A DNA stretch of 64,000 bases from Hirsutella rhossiliensis (GCF_020360975.1 NW_025408673.1:2976001-3040000), one strand, 5' to 3'; shown: positions 31,711 through 42,589, counted from the stretch's first letter. Notes: a model not told the origin generated them from the letters alone. Numbers and translations are program-made.

Positions 31711-32170
31711 TAGCTCCCCAACTAAGGGGCTTGTCCCCTTAGTGGCTCCCGAAGGGCCCCGCCAACGGGTAAATGTGGAAAGAATTTCCACATGTGGATC
31801 CATATCTACCATCCACACCACGGCCGTGATCTTAGTAATCATCCACATCCACTCCAGATTCTCAGAATGTAGTGGAGTGGAGTGGCTTTGAACCCTGCGA
31901 ACGAATAATCAGAGGAAAGAAAGGAGGAGTTTTCTATATAAAGAATTCCTAGATCTAAGACTAGTTGTCTAGAATAATACCCTGCTGCCTAGAGGGATCG
32001 AACGAATAATCAGAGGAAAGAAAGGGAGGAGTTTTCTATATAAAGGGACTTTATGTCTACTAGATATCCTTTTCTTAAGCAAGCTTTCTAGCTACTCTCT
32101 AAGCAATACAACTACTAAGATCACCTCTTTACCTATCTTCCTACCTACCTTCCTATCCGTCGTACGGACA

Positions 32171-33099
32171 CTAAGTAATCTTAGTGAAAAGTGTCGGCAA
32201 CTAAGTGATTTACCGGTGATCTGCCGGATCCCGTGGCCCGCCGGATTTCAAAATCACTTCCGACCATCTTCAAACCATCCAAGGTACGCCATCACGGAAA
32301 CGCCACAAACTAGCAGCTACAACGCCAGGCACAACACGTTCCGACACGCAGAATTGATACTGGTTAGCTTCTCACCCAAACACGGCACCCCTAGTAATCT
32401 TAGTGAACGGGCGTGCCGGGAACAATTCAATTTAGCAAACATGTCACACTCGCTGAAGGTAGTCATGTTCGCGGGGTTGTGGTTGCCAACCACTATTGGC
32501 TGGACTGTCGTGGTGCTTACGCTGGCATCTATGCAGCCCTCCACTGTGAGAGGAACGGCTGTAAACCAGTGCTGTTCGGAGCCCCGGGTTACATCCGGCA
32601 AGACCTCAAGAGAGGTTGGCCAGATGTCGCCGTGGCTCGGGTAACATGCAACAATTGCCCCCGGGGTTTCTCATGGCCCCAGTCAATGGGCCTAGTCGAT
32701 GGGCCCCAGCAGAATGGCATTTCAACTTGCTCGGTGACACAGGAGAGCGACCAGAGCCAACCGCCCTGCAACCGCAGTGTGCCACTCTCGGTTGTGGCCA
32801 GTAATGCGCAGCGACTTCATCACGGGCGCGCAACCAGGAGAACTTGCCCACGGGCAGATAGGGACCGTAGGGTAAAGCCTACGGATGAGAGTTTCACGAT
32901 CCACGCGCACTGAGCCAAAACAAGAACAAAAACAAAACAAACACAAAAACGGAAACAAAACAAAAGACAAAAACATGTCAAAACTAGACGACCGTCCAAA
33001 CGTGGCGTGGTATGTCGGCGCCATGTGACAAGCCGGAGGCGGGAAGTAAACGACTACCATGCACCACCACCCTTTCGCCAACCCCACCCTTTCGCCAAC
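32171..33099. other. No confident gene; low-complexity A-rich tract
   Basis: A 15-bp word TAGTAATCTTAGTGA occurs at about 32173 and 32394. An ORF at 32413-32913 and a hydrophobic ORF at about 32443-32644 overlap in different frames and match nothing recognised. At 32914-32976 is an (ACAAAA)-rich tract. CCCACCCTTTCGCCAAC is repeated directly before the copia-3 LTR (33070-33099). Confidence 0.4.
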
Positions 33100-33747
33100 T
33101 GTCAGACATTTGGCTCCACACGGGTCAGAGATGGCATCAGGCAATTGATGAGAATTATCTAAAGAACAAGAAGTGAACGAACGCACGGAGTTGTGCAGCT
33201 CTTTATACGCAAATGAAAGGTCCGTCGCGTGATTACGCAGTAGTGGTTGCCTAGCAGGCAACAGCGGCGTTGCGAGTAACATCGCCACTTCTGTCGCGAA
33301 GCACGTCTGAGATCTTGAGCTCGGGATCCCATAAGGGTATACAGCTAAGGGCCCTGACGGCTAGACAGAAAGGCAGCCTGCAGAGAGTTCTGCGGCTGCA
33401 GAAGACTATTAGGAGACCGCATTAGGCAGCCACATAGGCTGTAGAGAGACTGCATATACGGGGGAAGCTGAAAGAGCCCTCGGCGACTAGGGAAAGTCAG
33501 TATGCAAAGGGGGGGCTGGGGAAAGGAGCCCAGCCCCCTAGATATTGTACCTATACAACTGAAAAGGGGATATCAATAGGGAACCAAGGGATATAAATAG
33601 GGAGCCTAGAAGAGGGCATTTGCAAGAGGGACAGACACGACGGAATACAACACATCATACCCATCGTTACACAATCAATGCCCACTTGCATGCTCTCTTC
33701 GTGAGAACTTCATGAATAATCATCCTAGGCAGGCTTGATATGCGACA
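33100..33747 (-). repeat. 3' LTR of copia-3, interrupted by LTR-A
   Basis: It matches 42148-42380 over its whole length except for the nested solo LTR at 33292-33706. On the plus strand it starts TGTCAGACATTTGG and ends CTTGATATGCGACA. Confidence 0.92.
33292..33706 (+). repeat. Solo LTR-A (415 bp), TSD ACTTC
   Basis: TGTCGCGAAG...CGTGAGA between ACTTC (33287-33291) and ACTTC (33707-33711). The unoccupied site is visible in the other copia-3 LTR near 42340, so the insertion is proven by comparison. Confidence 0.95.
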
Positions 33748-33815
33748 CACCCCCCAGCGTTGAGTGATCAAGTCAACGCTGCTAGAAGCTATCACAACCA
33801 GCCTGACCTAGAAGG

Positions 33816-36041
33816 TCATCGACATCCCACTTCCAAATTTGCTTCCCTCTTGATATCTGTCAGATTCAGCATCGATCGGAAGTGCTCGAATTTCGCTCTC
33901 GATAGCGCTTTGGTCAATCCGTCTGCTGGCATCTGATCAGTCTTCAAGTATTCCACTAGGAACCTACCCTTCTTGAATTCCTGTTTTAGCCACATGTTCT
34001 GTATGTCAACGTGCCGCAACTTGGTCGTGATTCTCTGGTTCTCCTCAACCACTAGTCGGATCGACTGAAGGTTGTCGCAGTAAATCTTCAGAGGCCCGAG
34101 ATCAAGAGAGATATCCCTAATAGTCGGTCCAGGGCGTAACTCTCCTTGGTTGTTCTCTCTAGGCTGAGAATTTCTGCTTCGGTGGTTGAAGACGTGACTG
34201 TGTCTTGGAGCCCAGCTTTCCATATGACCGGTCCGTTGAACAACATCATCACATATCCTGCGATGAACGACGGGTCTCGATATCATCTCCAAATGACGCG
34301 TCGCTTGCGATCACAAGTACCTCTCCCTGATGCATCCCGTCGTACATGATTGCAAGGAATCTCGTTGAGTATAGGTATCGGATGCATTGGTTTGCGGCTT
34401 CAAGGTGTTCAGGCGATGGGTTTGTCAGGAACCTCGCGAGCTGGGCTGCTGCTCGTGCTATATCGGGTCTGGTCATGACCGCGATATACATCAAGGATCC
34501 AACTCGTTCCTGATACGCCTTTATCTCTTCCTTGGTAGCCTGCCCGTTGTACTTGACGAGCGGGATCGTCGCGATGGGGATTGATGGTACTCGGAGTTTC
34601 AAGTCGCTGAGCTTGAACTTTCGCGCAATTTTCTCGACGTACGCGTCTTGGCAGAGGTAGATCTTCCTGTTTGGTCGATCCCTTACAACTCTGATGCCAA
34701 GATACCACTTAAATTCTTCTTCGCGCAGATCGTATTTGGATTGGAGATGCTGGACCAGGTCGTTTACCGCCTTCTTCTCTTGCCGTGGGTTGAGAATCAA
34801 GATGTCGTCGACATAGACAAGAGCCAGGATTTTGCCGTTGGTAAACACACAAGGTTCTTCATCCGTACGGTCAATCCCTGCCTCCTTGAGGGCCTGGGAG
34901 ATCTCATTGTACCAGAGCAGTGGAGACTCTCGAAGACCATACAAGGCCTTGTCAAGTTCCGCGATCATGGTTGAGCCTTCTCCAGGTTTCAAGAAACCAA
35001 GTTCTACAAAGCCTTGCGGGAGCCGGACGTAGACGGGATGGTCCTTCTTTAGGTCGCTGTACAGGAAGGCGTTACCAACGTCGAATTGTCTAACGTCAAG
35101 ACCGAATCGGGCTGCGATTGCCATCACGATTCTGAAGGTTTTTGCTGCAAGGGTGGCTGCATATGTCTCCCGTCCGTCGTCCTCGTCCTGCAGGTCGCCA
35201 CGGACGCAGATCCGAGCTTTGCACCTTTGGAGGTATCCGTCCTGATCAAACTTATAGGTGAACACCCACTTCAGTGGAAGAGGCGATCCCTGTGCCTTGC
35301 TGCGTTCGACCAGTCTCCAGGTGCCACGTCGGAGGAGATCGTGCAATTCCTTCCTTATGGCCTCTTTGAAGTCTGGGCCCATCGGGTGGTTTTCTAGATC
35401 CTGGTAGCGTTTAGGGAGTCGTACAAGGTCATCGCGGTGAAATCGATGATCTCGTGCCGTCTTAGAGACTGCGGCAAGAAAGACACTATGAAATGTTTCG
35501 AGGTTTCCCTCTGGATGTTGATCCGCTGGAAGCAGGGCCGTGAAAACGCTGTTGACGTAATCATCGTGCTTCCTCTTTGGCTTTGGTGTCCGGTCACTCT
35601 TGCGAGTTGGCTGGTCACCGTAAATCGCCTGTTGACTGCGGCGGGTGCGCGTTTTGCCGCGTGGTTCTTCAGGAATTGGTTGGTCACCTGACGGCTGCTT
35701 GTCCGGTTGCATGCTATTGCCTTCTGAGGAAGGTCGCCGGCGTGGTGGCAGCGGTTGAACTACGATCGTGTCCCGGGTGACTCCTTCAGGACTTGGATCG
35801 CTTGAATCAGTCGACCTTTGGCTATCATAGCTTGTTTCTCTGTCTTGTTGGGGCAGAGACTCTAACTCCACTGGAGAGCTTTCGGCGTTATGATGCTCAG
35901 TTAGATCGCTGTTTGAACCAGCCACAGAACGTTGGGCAGGTGAGCTCGGGTCTGTTTGCAACGGTGGGTCTGGTGTTGAAATCTTTGAGCCGGTTGACCT
36001 GGAAGCTGGTGAGGCGTCCCTTCTGTCCAGCTGTGGTGTTG
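33816..36041 (-). pseudogene. pol: Copia-3 RT and RNase H
   Basis: From 35961 to 34249 one open frame of 570 codons holds an E/S/P-rich linker, then RT (RVT_2): LPLKWVFTYKFDQDGYLQRC, RICVRGDLQD, FDVGNAFLYSDLKK, ALYGLRESPLLW and the catalytic LVYVDDILIL. RNase H starts with VIASDASFGDD and continues in another frame from about 34250 (IYCDNLQSIRLV, LRHVDIQNMWLKQEF, DQMPADGLTKAL) to the stop at 33816. One shift near 34250 breaks it. The upstream linker is split by the solo LTR at 36047-36303. Confidence 0.9.
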
Positions 36042-36046
36042 GTTCC

Positions 36047-36303
36047 TGTCACGACCCTGCGCGCCAGCGTAGAGACACCAGCGCAGAACCTCACCAGTGT
36101 CGCGTGCCCAAGCAGCATCACGTGCCCACGTGCGACCTCGTGCTTACCTGAGCGCTGCTGAGGTAACCTCGTGCATATGCACATAAGGGCCAGCTCGGTC
36201 GTGTAGTCTAGTCCTTCTTTCTTGCTCCTTAGCTTTGAGTCTTCGTTCATAGTGCCAATACATCTTTATAGCCGTCAAGGCTCGTATGTGCTTGGCCGTA
36301 ACA
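36047..36303 (-). repeat. Solo LTR in the copia-3 linker, TSD GTTCC
   Basis: On the plus strand TGTCACGACC...GGCCGTAACA (257 bp) lies between GTTCC at 36042-36046 and GTTCC at 36304-36308. A TATAAAGATG box is read on the minus strand. No relative was found elsewhere in the window. Confidence 0.88.
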
Positions 36304-36308
36304 GTTCC

Positions 36309-38150
36309 GGCGTCGGAAGGACCGGGGATTCGCTCAGAGGCGTGAGAAGTCTGTCTTGCGAAGTTGCGATAGAGGCTGCAGAAGCTGCGATCCAGCGTCT
36401 TTAACATCTGAGATGGCACCTCTAGTGTCTTCCACCCCCGAGTTCGAACCCTCCAGGTCGCACCCAAGATATGATGATCAAACTCATAGAAATTCATCCA
36501 AGAGCGTGTCCCAGTCTCGCTGAGGAAGCGGATCGAGCGCCTGTGACGTTGGCTTGTACTCGGCGATTGCCTCAGTCTCGAGCTGTTCTTCCTTCTCTGG
36601 ATCAAAGAATTCCTCCTCGTTGAATCGTACATCTCGGGACAGGATAACCTGATAATCCTGATTGAGCTTGGGGACCCAGATGCGATAGATATTGCTGGCG
36701 TGGTAGCCAACAAGGTATCCAACGTGTGCTCGTGGGCCAAGCTTGAATTGATTGATGTCTTTCCGGGCCTTGTATCGGCTGTTCAGGGGATATGCTTTGC
36801 ATCCATACGCATACACCCCACGCCAGTCTGGTCGGAGATCCTTGTTTGCATCAAAGTCGACGTTTGGCGGTCTGTACCGGTACCATCGAAAGTGTTGGTG
36901 AAACCAACGGTCCATTTTCTCCTTAGGCGACATCCAGTCGTTCCTCCGGCTTGGAAGGATATTGTGTATCCAAACGGCTGCACGATAGACTTCTGGCCAG
37001 AGTTCTTGCGGCAGAAGGCCGAACATACAGCGCATTCGTTGCTGATTAATACCCCCAGGTCGTTCCGCACCACCAGTCGGTTCCTTGGTGTGCGGCGGCG
37101 GAAGTTCAATCTCAATGCCTACTTCTGTAGCCCAGATCTGGAACTCGGAATCGCGTTGGAAGGGCAGGTTGATGATGGTCCTTTCGTTGTCGATTTTGAT
37201 CTTGCAGATCGATGCACCCGTATGTCGTTTAACTCGGGCTTCAAAGTCCTTAATGATCTGGCTGACTTCCGTTTTGAAGTCAAGGACCAGGAAAACATCA
37301 TACCGCTAAACTCGTCGGTGACAAGTAGAACGTAGCGGTGTCCGTTGTATGCCGCAGGAACTCGAAAATGTCGATAAAGACCCGAAAGAACGGTTGCCTT
37401 GATTTGTTCGGGGATTCCCTGCGGGAGATAATCTCGGTTGCCTTGCCGGTGCCACAGGCCGTGCACTGAACGGTGGTTGGGCCCTTGATCCGGATGCCCT
37501 TTGTCTGTAAGACAAGTTGTTCAAGTGCTTGTGGCCCAGCGTGGCAGGATCGGTGATGCCAGGTTTCGGACGAATCAATCGTGGTGGAGGCGGAACCCTT
37601 GAAATCGCCATTCTCTGCCGTCTTGGCCTAGTGTTGTCTGTCTGAAAGGAAGAAAATACGCCTTGGAAGGCGTTGAACACGGAGATCAGTGATTGTGGAA
37701 GCTTGAAGTAAGAGCGGGAAACTGGCTTGTATTCGACTACGTCGAGATCGTACTGGTCTGTAAGCCGACAAAGGATATCATTGTCGTCATAGGTTCCCAT
37801 TCGAAGCGTGTTGTCGACCCCACAGTGCCATAGACCCTTCCTTGCAAGCTTCTTCGCGCTGACAATGTTCGTGTGGAATCGTGGCACATGCGCAACGTCG
37901 AGAAGAACAAGGGCGCGTGTGTTTCTTCCGTTTTCGCCATCCAGAACATTTTCCACCCTTCGAGTGCCCCGTGCTTCGACCTTCAAGGAACCTTCTCCGA
38001 TCATAACGTAGTCGGTTTCCTCAGCTTCGCGGATGTCGGTCAGCAGACTCTTGTCATTGACGATATGGGTAGTTGCTCCACCGTCATAGATCGTCGAATT
38101 GTAAAGAGGATGCTTCTCGCGTAGAGCTGAAAAGACCGAGTCGGTGGTTC
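36309..38150 (-). pseudogene. pol: Copia-3 protease, gag-pre-integrase and integrase
   Basis: The protease motif is IYDGGATTHIVND near 38080, DGG where DSG is usual. A frame from 38004 to 37306 follows with VAHVPRFHTNIVSAKKLARKGL and the HKHLNNLSYRQ histidine region of the gag-pre-integrase domain. The integrase core is spread over two frames: 37466-37119 (LLVTDEFSGMMFSW with the first D) and 37035-36484 (MFGLLPQELWPEVYRAAVWIHNILPSRR and AYGCKAYPLNSRYKARKD). The linker continues to the solo LTR. Frame changes near 37480, 37250 and 37080 inactivate it. Confidence 0.85.
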
Positions 38151-38267
38151 CACTTGTGAGGCCTTTTGCATCGATTGTCAGTCCGGCAAAGTCGCCATGT
38201 TTGCGTGGGTTTCCTTTATCTCCTGCTTGATCTGTCTTGGCAGTGGCTGCCGAGGCCTTGACCGTGT

Positions 38268-39268
38268 CTACAAGACTCTTCCACTTGGCTTGCTTGAGAG
38301 CTTCTTGCAGGTCTTGACGCGGCTGGACTTGACTTGTCGTCCATCCTTGGACTCGCCATTGATTGCAATTTGTACAGCAGCGCAGTCAAGGGACTTCCAT
38401 CGGTGCTTAGACGACGGCACTCCGCATGGACAGTGGCTTTGAGCTGCATCAGAGGCGGCAAACACGCTGTCAGACAGCTTGCTGCTCATTCTGGTGCTTC
38501 GGACCTGCTCGTGGAACAGTTCGCCCAATGCGCGTAGTGTGACATCAATCTTGAGGCCGAACTTTTTGCTGTTCATGATGTGGACCTTCTGCTGGCTTGC
38601 CCATGTCGCATCAAAGGCAGAAGTCGCTGTGAGAAAGTCATTGAGGGCAGACTGTCCTTCAAGCTCGGCGATCTTGTGTCGTTCGCCTTCTAACTTGGCT
38701 TTATTCCAAGCCACGAGCCAGTCCTCGGCTTGACTCTCTTTGTCTGGGTGAGGACCTGACGGTATCTTAAGCGTGCTTCCTCTTTCTGTTCGTCTTCAGA
38801 GGGCGCAAGGCTTGATTTCAGGTCGCGGACAATAACGCGAAGGTCAGACTTGGAAGTCGTGTTGCCAAGATAGGTTTTATCGACAGTTGATCGGACCCAA
38901 ACAGCGAGTTCAGCATAGGCGCGCTGCCGGTTGGCGAAGGTCGCTAGCTTGACTTTGTATTCGGACTGAAGACGTGTGAGTCGGGTCCACTGACCATCGT
39001 TGAGGTCAGTGGCCGGGTCTGGTCTTGGTCCGGCAGATGCAGCGTTCTGCTGGTATGCGCGTGCCCAAGCGTTAAAGGCAGACTTGTTGAGTGACTCAAG
39101 CATTTCCTCGGAAGTCATAGGCTCCTTTGGTTCCTCCAGGATCGGAGCATCCTTGTCGATATCGACAAAGCCAAAGACCTTGGAAGTCTCAGCCCTTGAG
39201 ACGAAATCGTCGTACCAGGAAGCCCATTCGGACGGTCTGGAGAGCGTAACCTCAGACTTGGCTGTCAT
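38268..39268 (-). pseudogene. gag: Copia-3 Gag
   Basis: The ATG at 39268 starts MTAKSEVTLSRPSEWASWYD, the same start seen in the fragment at 21148-21394. The protein is a copia-type Gag with a central helical region (YKVKLATFANRQRAYAELAVWVRSTVDKTYL). A one-base shift near 38745 moves the frame to 38714-38268, which has AFDATWASQQKVHIMNSKKFGLKIDVTLRALGELF (long helix) and a terminal cysteine/histidine cluster (HCPCGVPSSKHRWKSLDC). It would assemble the particle. Another shift lies before the protease. Confidence 0.82.
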
Positions 39269-39385
39269 CTTCGGAAAGCCTTTGGTGTTGGGAAATGGGC
39301 AGCAAGGAGGGATAGAACGATTGGCGTAAGCAAGCAGACAAAAGCGGCAGGGTTTGTATCCCCTGAGTGATGTGTGCGTGTGGCG

Positions 39386-42062
39386 CAGACATTGCAATAA
39401 TAAATAAATACATATTTTTGGCATATTGTTATGTATTGTTAGGAGTGTGGCTATATTGATATGTATTGTTAAGCTTATCAATAATTATTAATATAACATT
39501 GAATGCTCATCTCCGTCTCCGTTGGCGCCGCCCACATCCATGATCTCGTCATCAACCGCAACGTACAGTTTGCGAATCAAATCGTTCCTCACCCAATTAC
39601 CCAAGCATTGCAGCTTTTCAGTCCTGTCCGCGGAAAGTCGAGCTCGATCCCAAGAAAGTGTCCGCCTTGTGCAGAGAACACCGCTCCGGCTCGTCCGACA
39701 TCGCTGGGACGCTGAGTATGTCAAGGGCCATCTGATGCAAGCGTGGATACTCGGCTCTCTGCTCCTCACGACACCACCATTCAAGCGGATTGGCAGTCAG
39801 CATATGTCTCGGAGGAGCATTGATGAATTTCTCAAACTCGTCTTCATCGCCAGGTTCATCCAGGACACTCATTGACTGCCTTATGCGCTCGTAAGAAGCG
39901 ACCTCGCGCTTCACAACTGGGTCGCACGGTTCTCTCCGACGAAATCGGTCTGTCCTTATACTTCGCCCATTGCCGCTGCGCTGCAGCAATGGCTGTCTGC
40001 CGCCACTCTGGTGCCCAATGACGGTCGAGATACCTCCGCCGTTTTTCTGGATGGAGCAGAGTGCCGTGGCATACACGGGGTTTTGTCGGTTTCTTCGTAA
40101 TACTTTGAAAGAACCCACCAGCCCATGTGAACCGAGCTTACCATGTGGGCGTTTTCGGCATACTTGACCTGCATCGAAGTTGAGCTTCTCTTCTTCAGCC
40201 CGAAGGCAATACTTGCAGAGTCTGCGACTGACCTTTGCGTCTTCGAATTGCACGAAGAGTATGTCCATGTTCTCTAGCACCTGATCTATTGAAGCCCAGG
40301 CCATTTGCTGCTCCATGGTGGCCTGGTGAAACGGCTGCAAGAACTCGTGTGTCATCTTCAATACTTGCCAGTCATCATGAGTCAGGATGTCGTCCTCAAG
40401 CTCTCGATGATACTGATTGACGAAGACCGACAATGGGCCTTCCTGGCTGATGGCGGCATCAAGCAGCTTGAACCACGAGTTCCAGCGCGTGATGTTGTCG
40501 ATACCGAGGGCTTTCCCCGCAATGTCGTCCCATGCGTCGTTGTGAATTGTAGAGTTGCGAATGAACACAGCAATGTTGTGAAGTTTTCCCATTGGACCGA
40601 TACTCCGCCAACCGGCAATGTCATTTCTTTTCCTGCGCTGGGCGTGAGTTCTTGGCGTAGATTCTGAATGGAGGTGGTCATGCAAGGCGTCTGCAACAGT
40701 AGTTTGATTCAGTTCATCGTCCGCCTGTTCAACGGCGGCCTGAAGTGCACTTTCGCTGGTCGCAAAGAAAGGCTTGCAGGGAAAGGTTAATGATGTGGCC
40801 AGCGCACCGCGTTCGAGAGGATATTGGATCAAAGGTCAGCCCATGCTCTTGCGATAAATCGGCAGAAAGTTGACGGAGGCAAGTGTCATTTTAGCATCAT
40901 TGTCCCCGGTGAAATAGCCGAGTTTTTGTGTTATGCCGTATCTCCGGATGATCTTCAGTAGGTGCGGCGTCATCGCTGCGCCCGCGTGCGACCGTCGCAG
41001 GTTTGGCAATCCCAGCAATGCCTTGCGAGGCTTGTATGCCTCGTCGACCCATTGCGCATGAACAGCGATGTATGCCTTGCGTTGAGGAGAAGACCATACA
41101 TCCATTGCGATATGCACAAGACTCCGAGCGCCTTCGAGCCACCGACAGACGGATTGTTGATGCGTGTCGTAGGCCCTATCTAGATCCGAAGCGACCGTGT
41201 TGCTAGAGTCGACGAGGAACTCCTCGACTGCGGGGTTGATCGCGGTCAAAGTGCCTGATACTCTGGCCACGTCGCGCAGCTCAGTGGCAGATGCCTATTC
41301 GCGGAAAGTAGCATCTGTGCCTCTCGGAAAGCATCGACATTGATCACGCTCCGCAAAATATTGACCTCGCTCTCTTGAGTCAGCCTCAGCTGCTTTTCGC
41401 TTGTTCTCGCGAAGGCATTCTCGATGGCTACTTGACGCTTGCATCGAGCATTCGTGTCTTCTCTGACTTGTACGTGATGAACCTTTTCGAGATGATAGCG
41501 GGCGTTGCCAGAAATGTGGGTTGACCACGATGGATTGCGACAACGTTTGCAGTAGTGGAGTAAATTGCCACCTGCCGTGCGTGGCTCATCGCCTCGAGCC
41601 TGTCGAAAGTGATGCCAAGTCGACGTCGCTCTCAACTTCCTCCTCTTGACTGCTGCCGGAGGAATGCTCCGATTCTGAAGGTATACTGGCAGATTGCGAG
41701 ACACTATCGGAAGGCAAAATTGATGACGAAGGGTTCGATGCGATGTCAACTTCCGGCACACGGGATACGTAGTCTTCCATTGCCAAAGCTGAGATATCGA
41801 GGGGCGCACTTCGATCACCAAAATGGAGGGCATGGAGAATCTTGAACGAAAGAATGCTCCCATTCTGTGCCGAGCCCCTTTCCTCAGCGCTACGGCTGAC
41901 GTGTGGAAAAAGTAAGTACGCCTAAAACAGGCATTCAAGTCAAAATAGGGGCATATTAGCAATACATATTGATAGGGGACTTCCATATTGTTATCGATAT
42001 TGATAAGCTTAACAATAAATATGCCCATACTTATCAATATATATTGATTACTGCAATGTCTG
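39386..42062 (-). mobile_element. hAT transposon (2677 bp), TSD GTGTGGCG
   Basis: The ends are CAGACATTGCAATAAT (39386 on) and the complement of CAGACATTGCAGTAAT (to 42062). The 8-bp flanks GTGTGGCG occur at 39378-39385 and 42063-42070. Subterminal AT-rich words (GATAAGCTTAACAATA and relatives) occur in both orientations near both ends. It carries one transposase gene on the minus strand and sits in the copia-3 leader, between primer site and gag. Confidence 0.95.
39488..41863 (-). pseudogene. hAT transposase with BED finger, frameshifted
   Basis: The N-terminus is acidic and serine-rich (about 41790-41600). A BED-type zinc finger follows near 41560-41470 (WHHFRQ, CKRC, HISGNARYHLEKVHH). The catalytic RNase H-like fold includes IAMDVWSSPQRKAYIAVHAQW (first acidic residue) and LGYFTGDNDAKM (second). 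The frame from 40832 has TRWNSWFKLLDAAI and QPFHQATMEQQ (hAT insertion domain). The C-terminal dimerisation region is DEFEKFINAP, WWCREEQRAEYPRLHQMALDI and the PAMSDEPER motif near 39690, ending at 39488 in a shifted frame. There are at least five frame changes, so this copy makes no active enzyme. A few could be introns, but no good splice pairs were found. Confidence 0.88.
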
Positions 42063-42134
42063 GTGTGGCGATAGGCACCGTGCGAGCGATCTTGCACGAT
42101 GGTCGGAATCAGCTATGATGAGCGCCTAAGTGCT

Positions 42135-42147
42135 ACCGGGCTCATAA
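42135..42147 (-). promoter_or_regulatory. Copia-3 primer binding site (initiator tRNA-Met, half-tRNA type)
   Basis: On the minus strand GTTATGAGCCCGG follows the 5' LTR. It is identical to the copia-1 primer site although the two LTRs differ, which supports a conserved tRNA primer. Confidence 0.7.
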
Positions 42148-42380
42148 CTGTCAGACATTTGGCTCCACACGGGTCAGAGATGGCATCAGGCAATTGATGA
42201 GAATTATCTAAAGAACAAGAAGTGAACGAACGAACGCACGGAGCTGTGCAGCTCTTTATACGCAAATGAAAGGTCCGTCGCGTGATTACGCAGTAGTGGT
42301 TGCCTAGCAGGCAACAGCGGCGTTGCGAGTAACATCGTCACTTCATGAATAATCATCCTAGACAGGCTTGATATGCGACA
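42148..42380 (-). repeat. 5' LTR of copia-3 (233 bp)
   Basis: Uninterrupted copy: plus strand TGTCAGACAT...TATGCGACA. It includes a TATAAAG box read on the minus strand near 42260. Confidence 0.93.
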
Positions 42381-42440
42381 TCCTACCTACCTACCTACCG
42401 ACATTCTGTCTCAACATCAATCTGGAACATCTCAACAACC

Positions 42441-42580
42441 ATGGCGGCTATTGACGAAGCGCTTGCTTTCCTGAAGTCCTCAGAATCGGTCAATTACGCT
42501 GAAACAGCTCGCCAATTTGGCTGCGATGAGACCACGTTGCGCCGCCGCCATCAAGGCAAACAGCGCTCAAGAGTGAGTCT
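42441..42580 (+). pseudogene. N-terminal fragment of a pogo-type transposase (psq helix-turn-helix)
   Basis: The ATG at 42441 begins a psq-type helix-turn-helix (IDEALAFLKS, NYAETARQFGCDETTLRRRH). After about 46 codons the similarity ends and the frame stops at 42635 in AT-rich DNA. Upstream CTACC repeats and the AACAACC before the ATG look like a native 5' UTR. It is the part missing from the remnant at 24285-26012, though the two need not come from one copy. Confidence 0.65.
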
Positions 42581-42589
42581 AGGGCTGAT

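Larger units (their letters stand above)
27989..31769 (-). mobile_element. TA-flanked pogo-type element with TIRs of at least 52 bp, split by a Fot1-like element
   Basis: The left end starts CCCGTTGGCGGGGCCCTTCG and the right end is its complement; the inverted match extends to about 28040 and 31715, and further once the nested Fot1-like element is subtracted. TA dinucleotides flank it (27987-27988 and 31770-31771), as for Tc1/mariner elements. Without the nested 1918 bp and one TA it is about 1.86 kb. Its gene on the minus strand keeps the DNA-binding part and tail but lacks the DDE core, so it is a non-autonomous derivative. Confidence 0.85.
26769..31897. mobile_element. hAT-type non-autonomous element with 20-bp perfect TIRs and 8-bp TSD
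   Basis: The ends are CAGGGTTCAAAGCCACTCCA (26769-26788) and its exact complement (31878-31897). They are flanked by CGAACGAA on both sides (26761-26768 and 31898-31905). An 8-bp TSD with CAG..G termini is the hAT signature. Subterminal TCCACATGTGGA words occur near both ends (for example 26810 and 31790). No hAT transposase lies inside; the 5.1 kb are filled by a LINE remnant, a GC-rich repeat tract and a nested TA-flanked element. It would depend on a transposase made elsewhere. Confidence 0.9.
26654..32170 (+). repeat. LTR split by the hAT-type element, with an internal 102-bp duplication
   Basis: The left part (26654-26768) starts TGTCTAGACA. The right part (31906-32170) has TCTATATAAAGGG promoter boxes and ends CGTACGGACA. 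The two halves join at the hAT TSD. The unit from AATTCCTAGATC to CTATATAAAG occurs twice: once split by the hAT element, once whole at 31944-32045. No 5-bp TSD matches at the outer ends, so the borders are tentative. Confidence 0.55.
33100..42380 (-). mobile_element. Copia-3, Ty1/copia retrotransposon with nested solo LTRs and a nested hAT element
   Basis: On the minus strand: 5' LTR (42148-42380), tRNA-Met primer site (42135-42147), gag (39268 down), protease, integrase, RT, RNase H, polypurine tract (33748-33757, GGGGGG) and 3' LTR (33100-33747). The LTRs start TGTCGCATATC and end TGTCTGACA. A hAT element (39386-42062), LTR-A (33292-33706) and another solo LTR (36047-36303) are inserted in it. 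No matching TSD is seen at the outer ends (CCAAC and TCCTA), so it may have recombined with another copy. Its coding frames are broken at several points. Confidence 0.9.

Noticed and set aside
32413..32913. 166-codon ORF and an overlapping hydrophobic ORF
   Set aside because: No domain, no supporting start context, and overlapping open frames on both strands; kept only as an unannotated stretch.
32914..32976. Poly(A) tail of a retrocopy
   Set aside because: The tract is (ACAAAA)-like and not pure A, and no processed gene or TSD is seen next to it.
39386..42062. Reading the hAT frame changes as introns
   Set aside because: No GT...AG pairs with plausible branch sites were found at most breaks, and overlapping frames suggest one-base indels.
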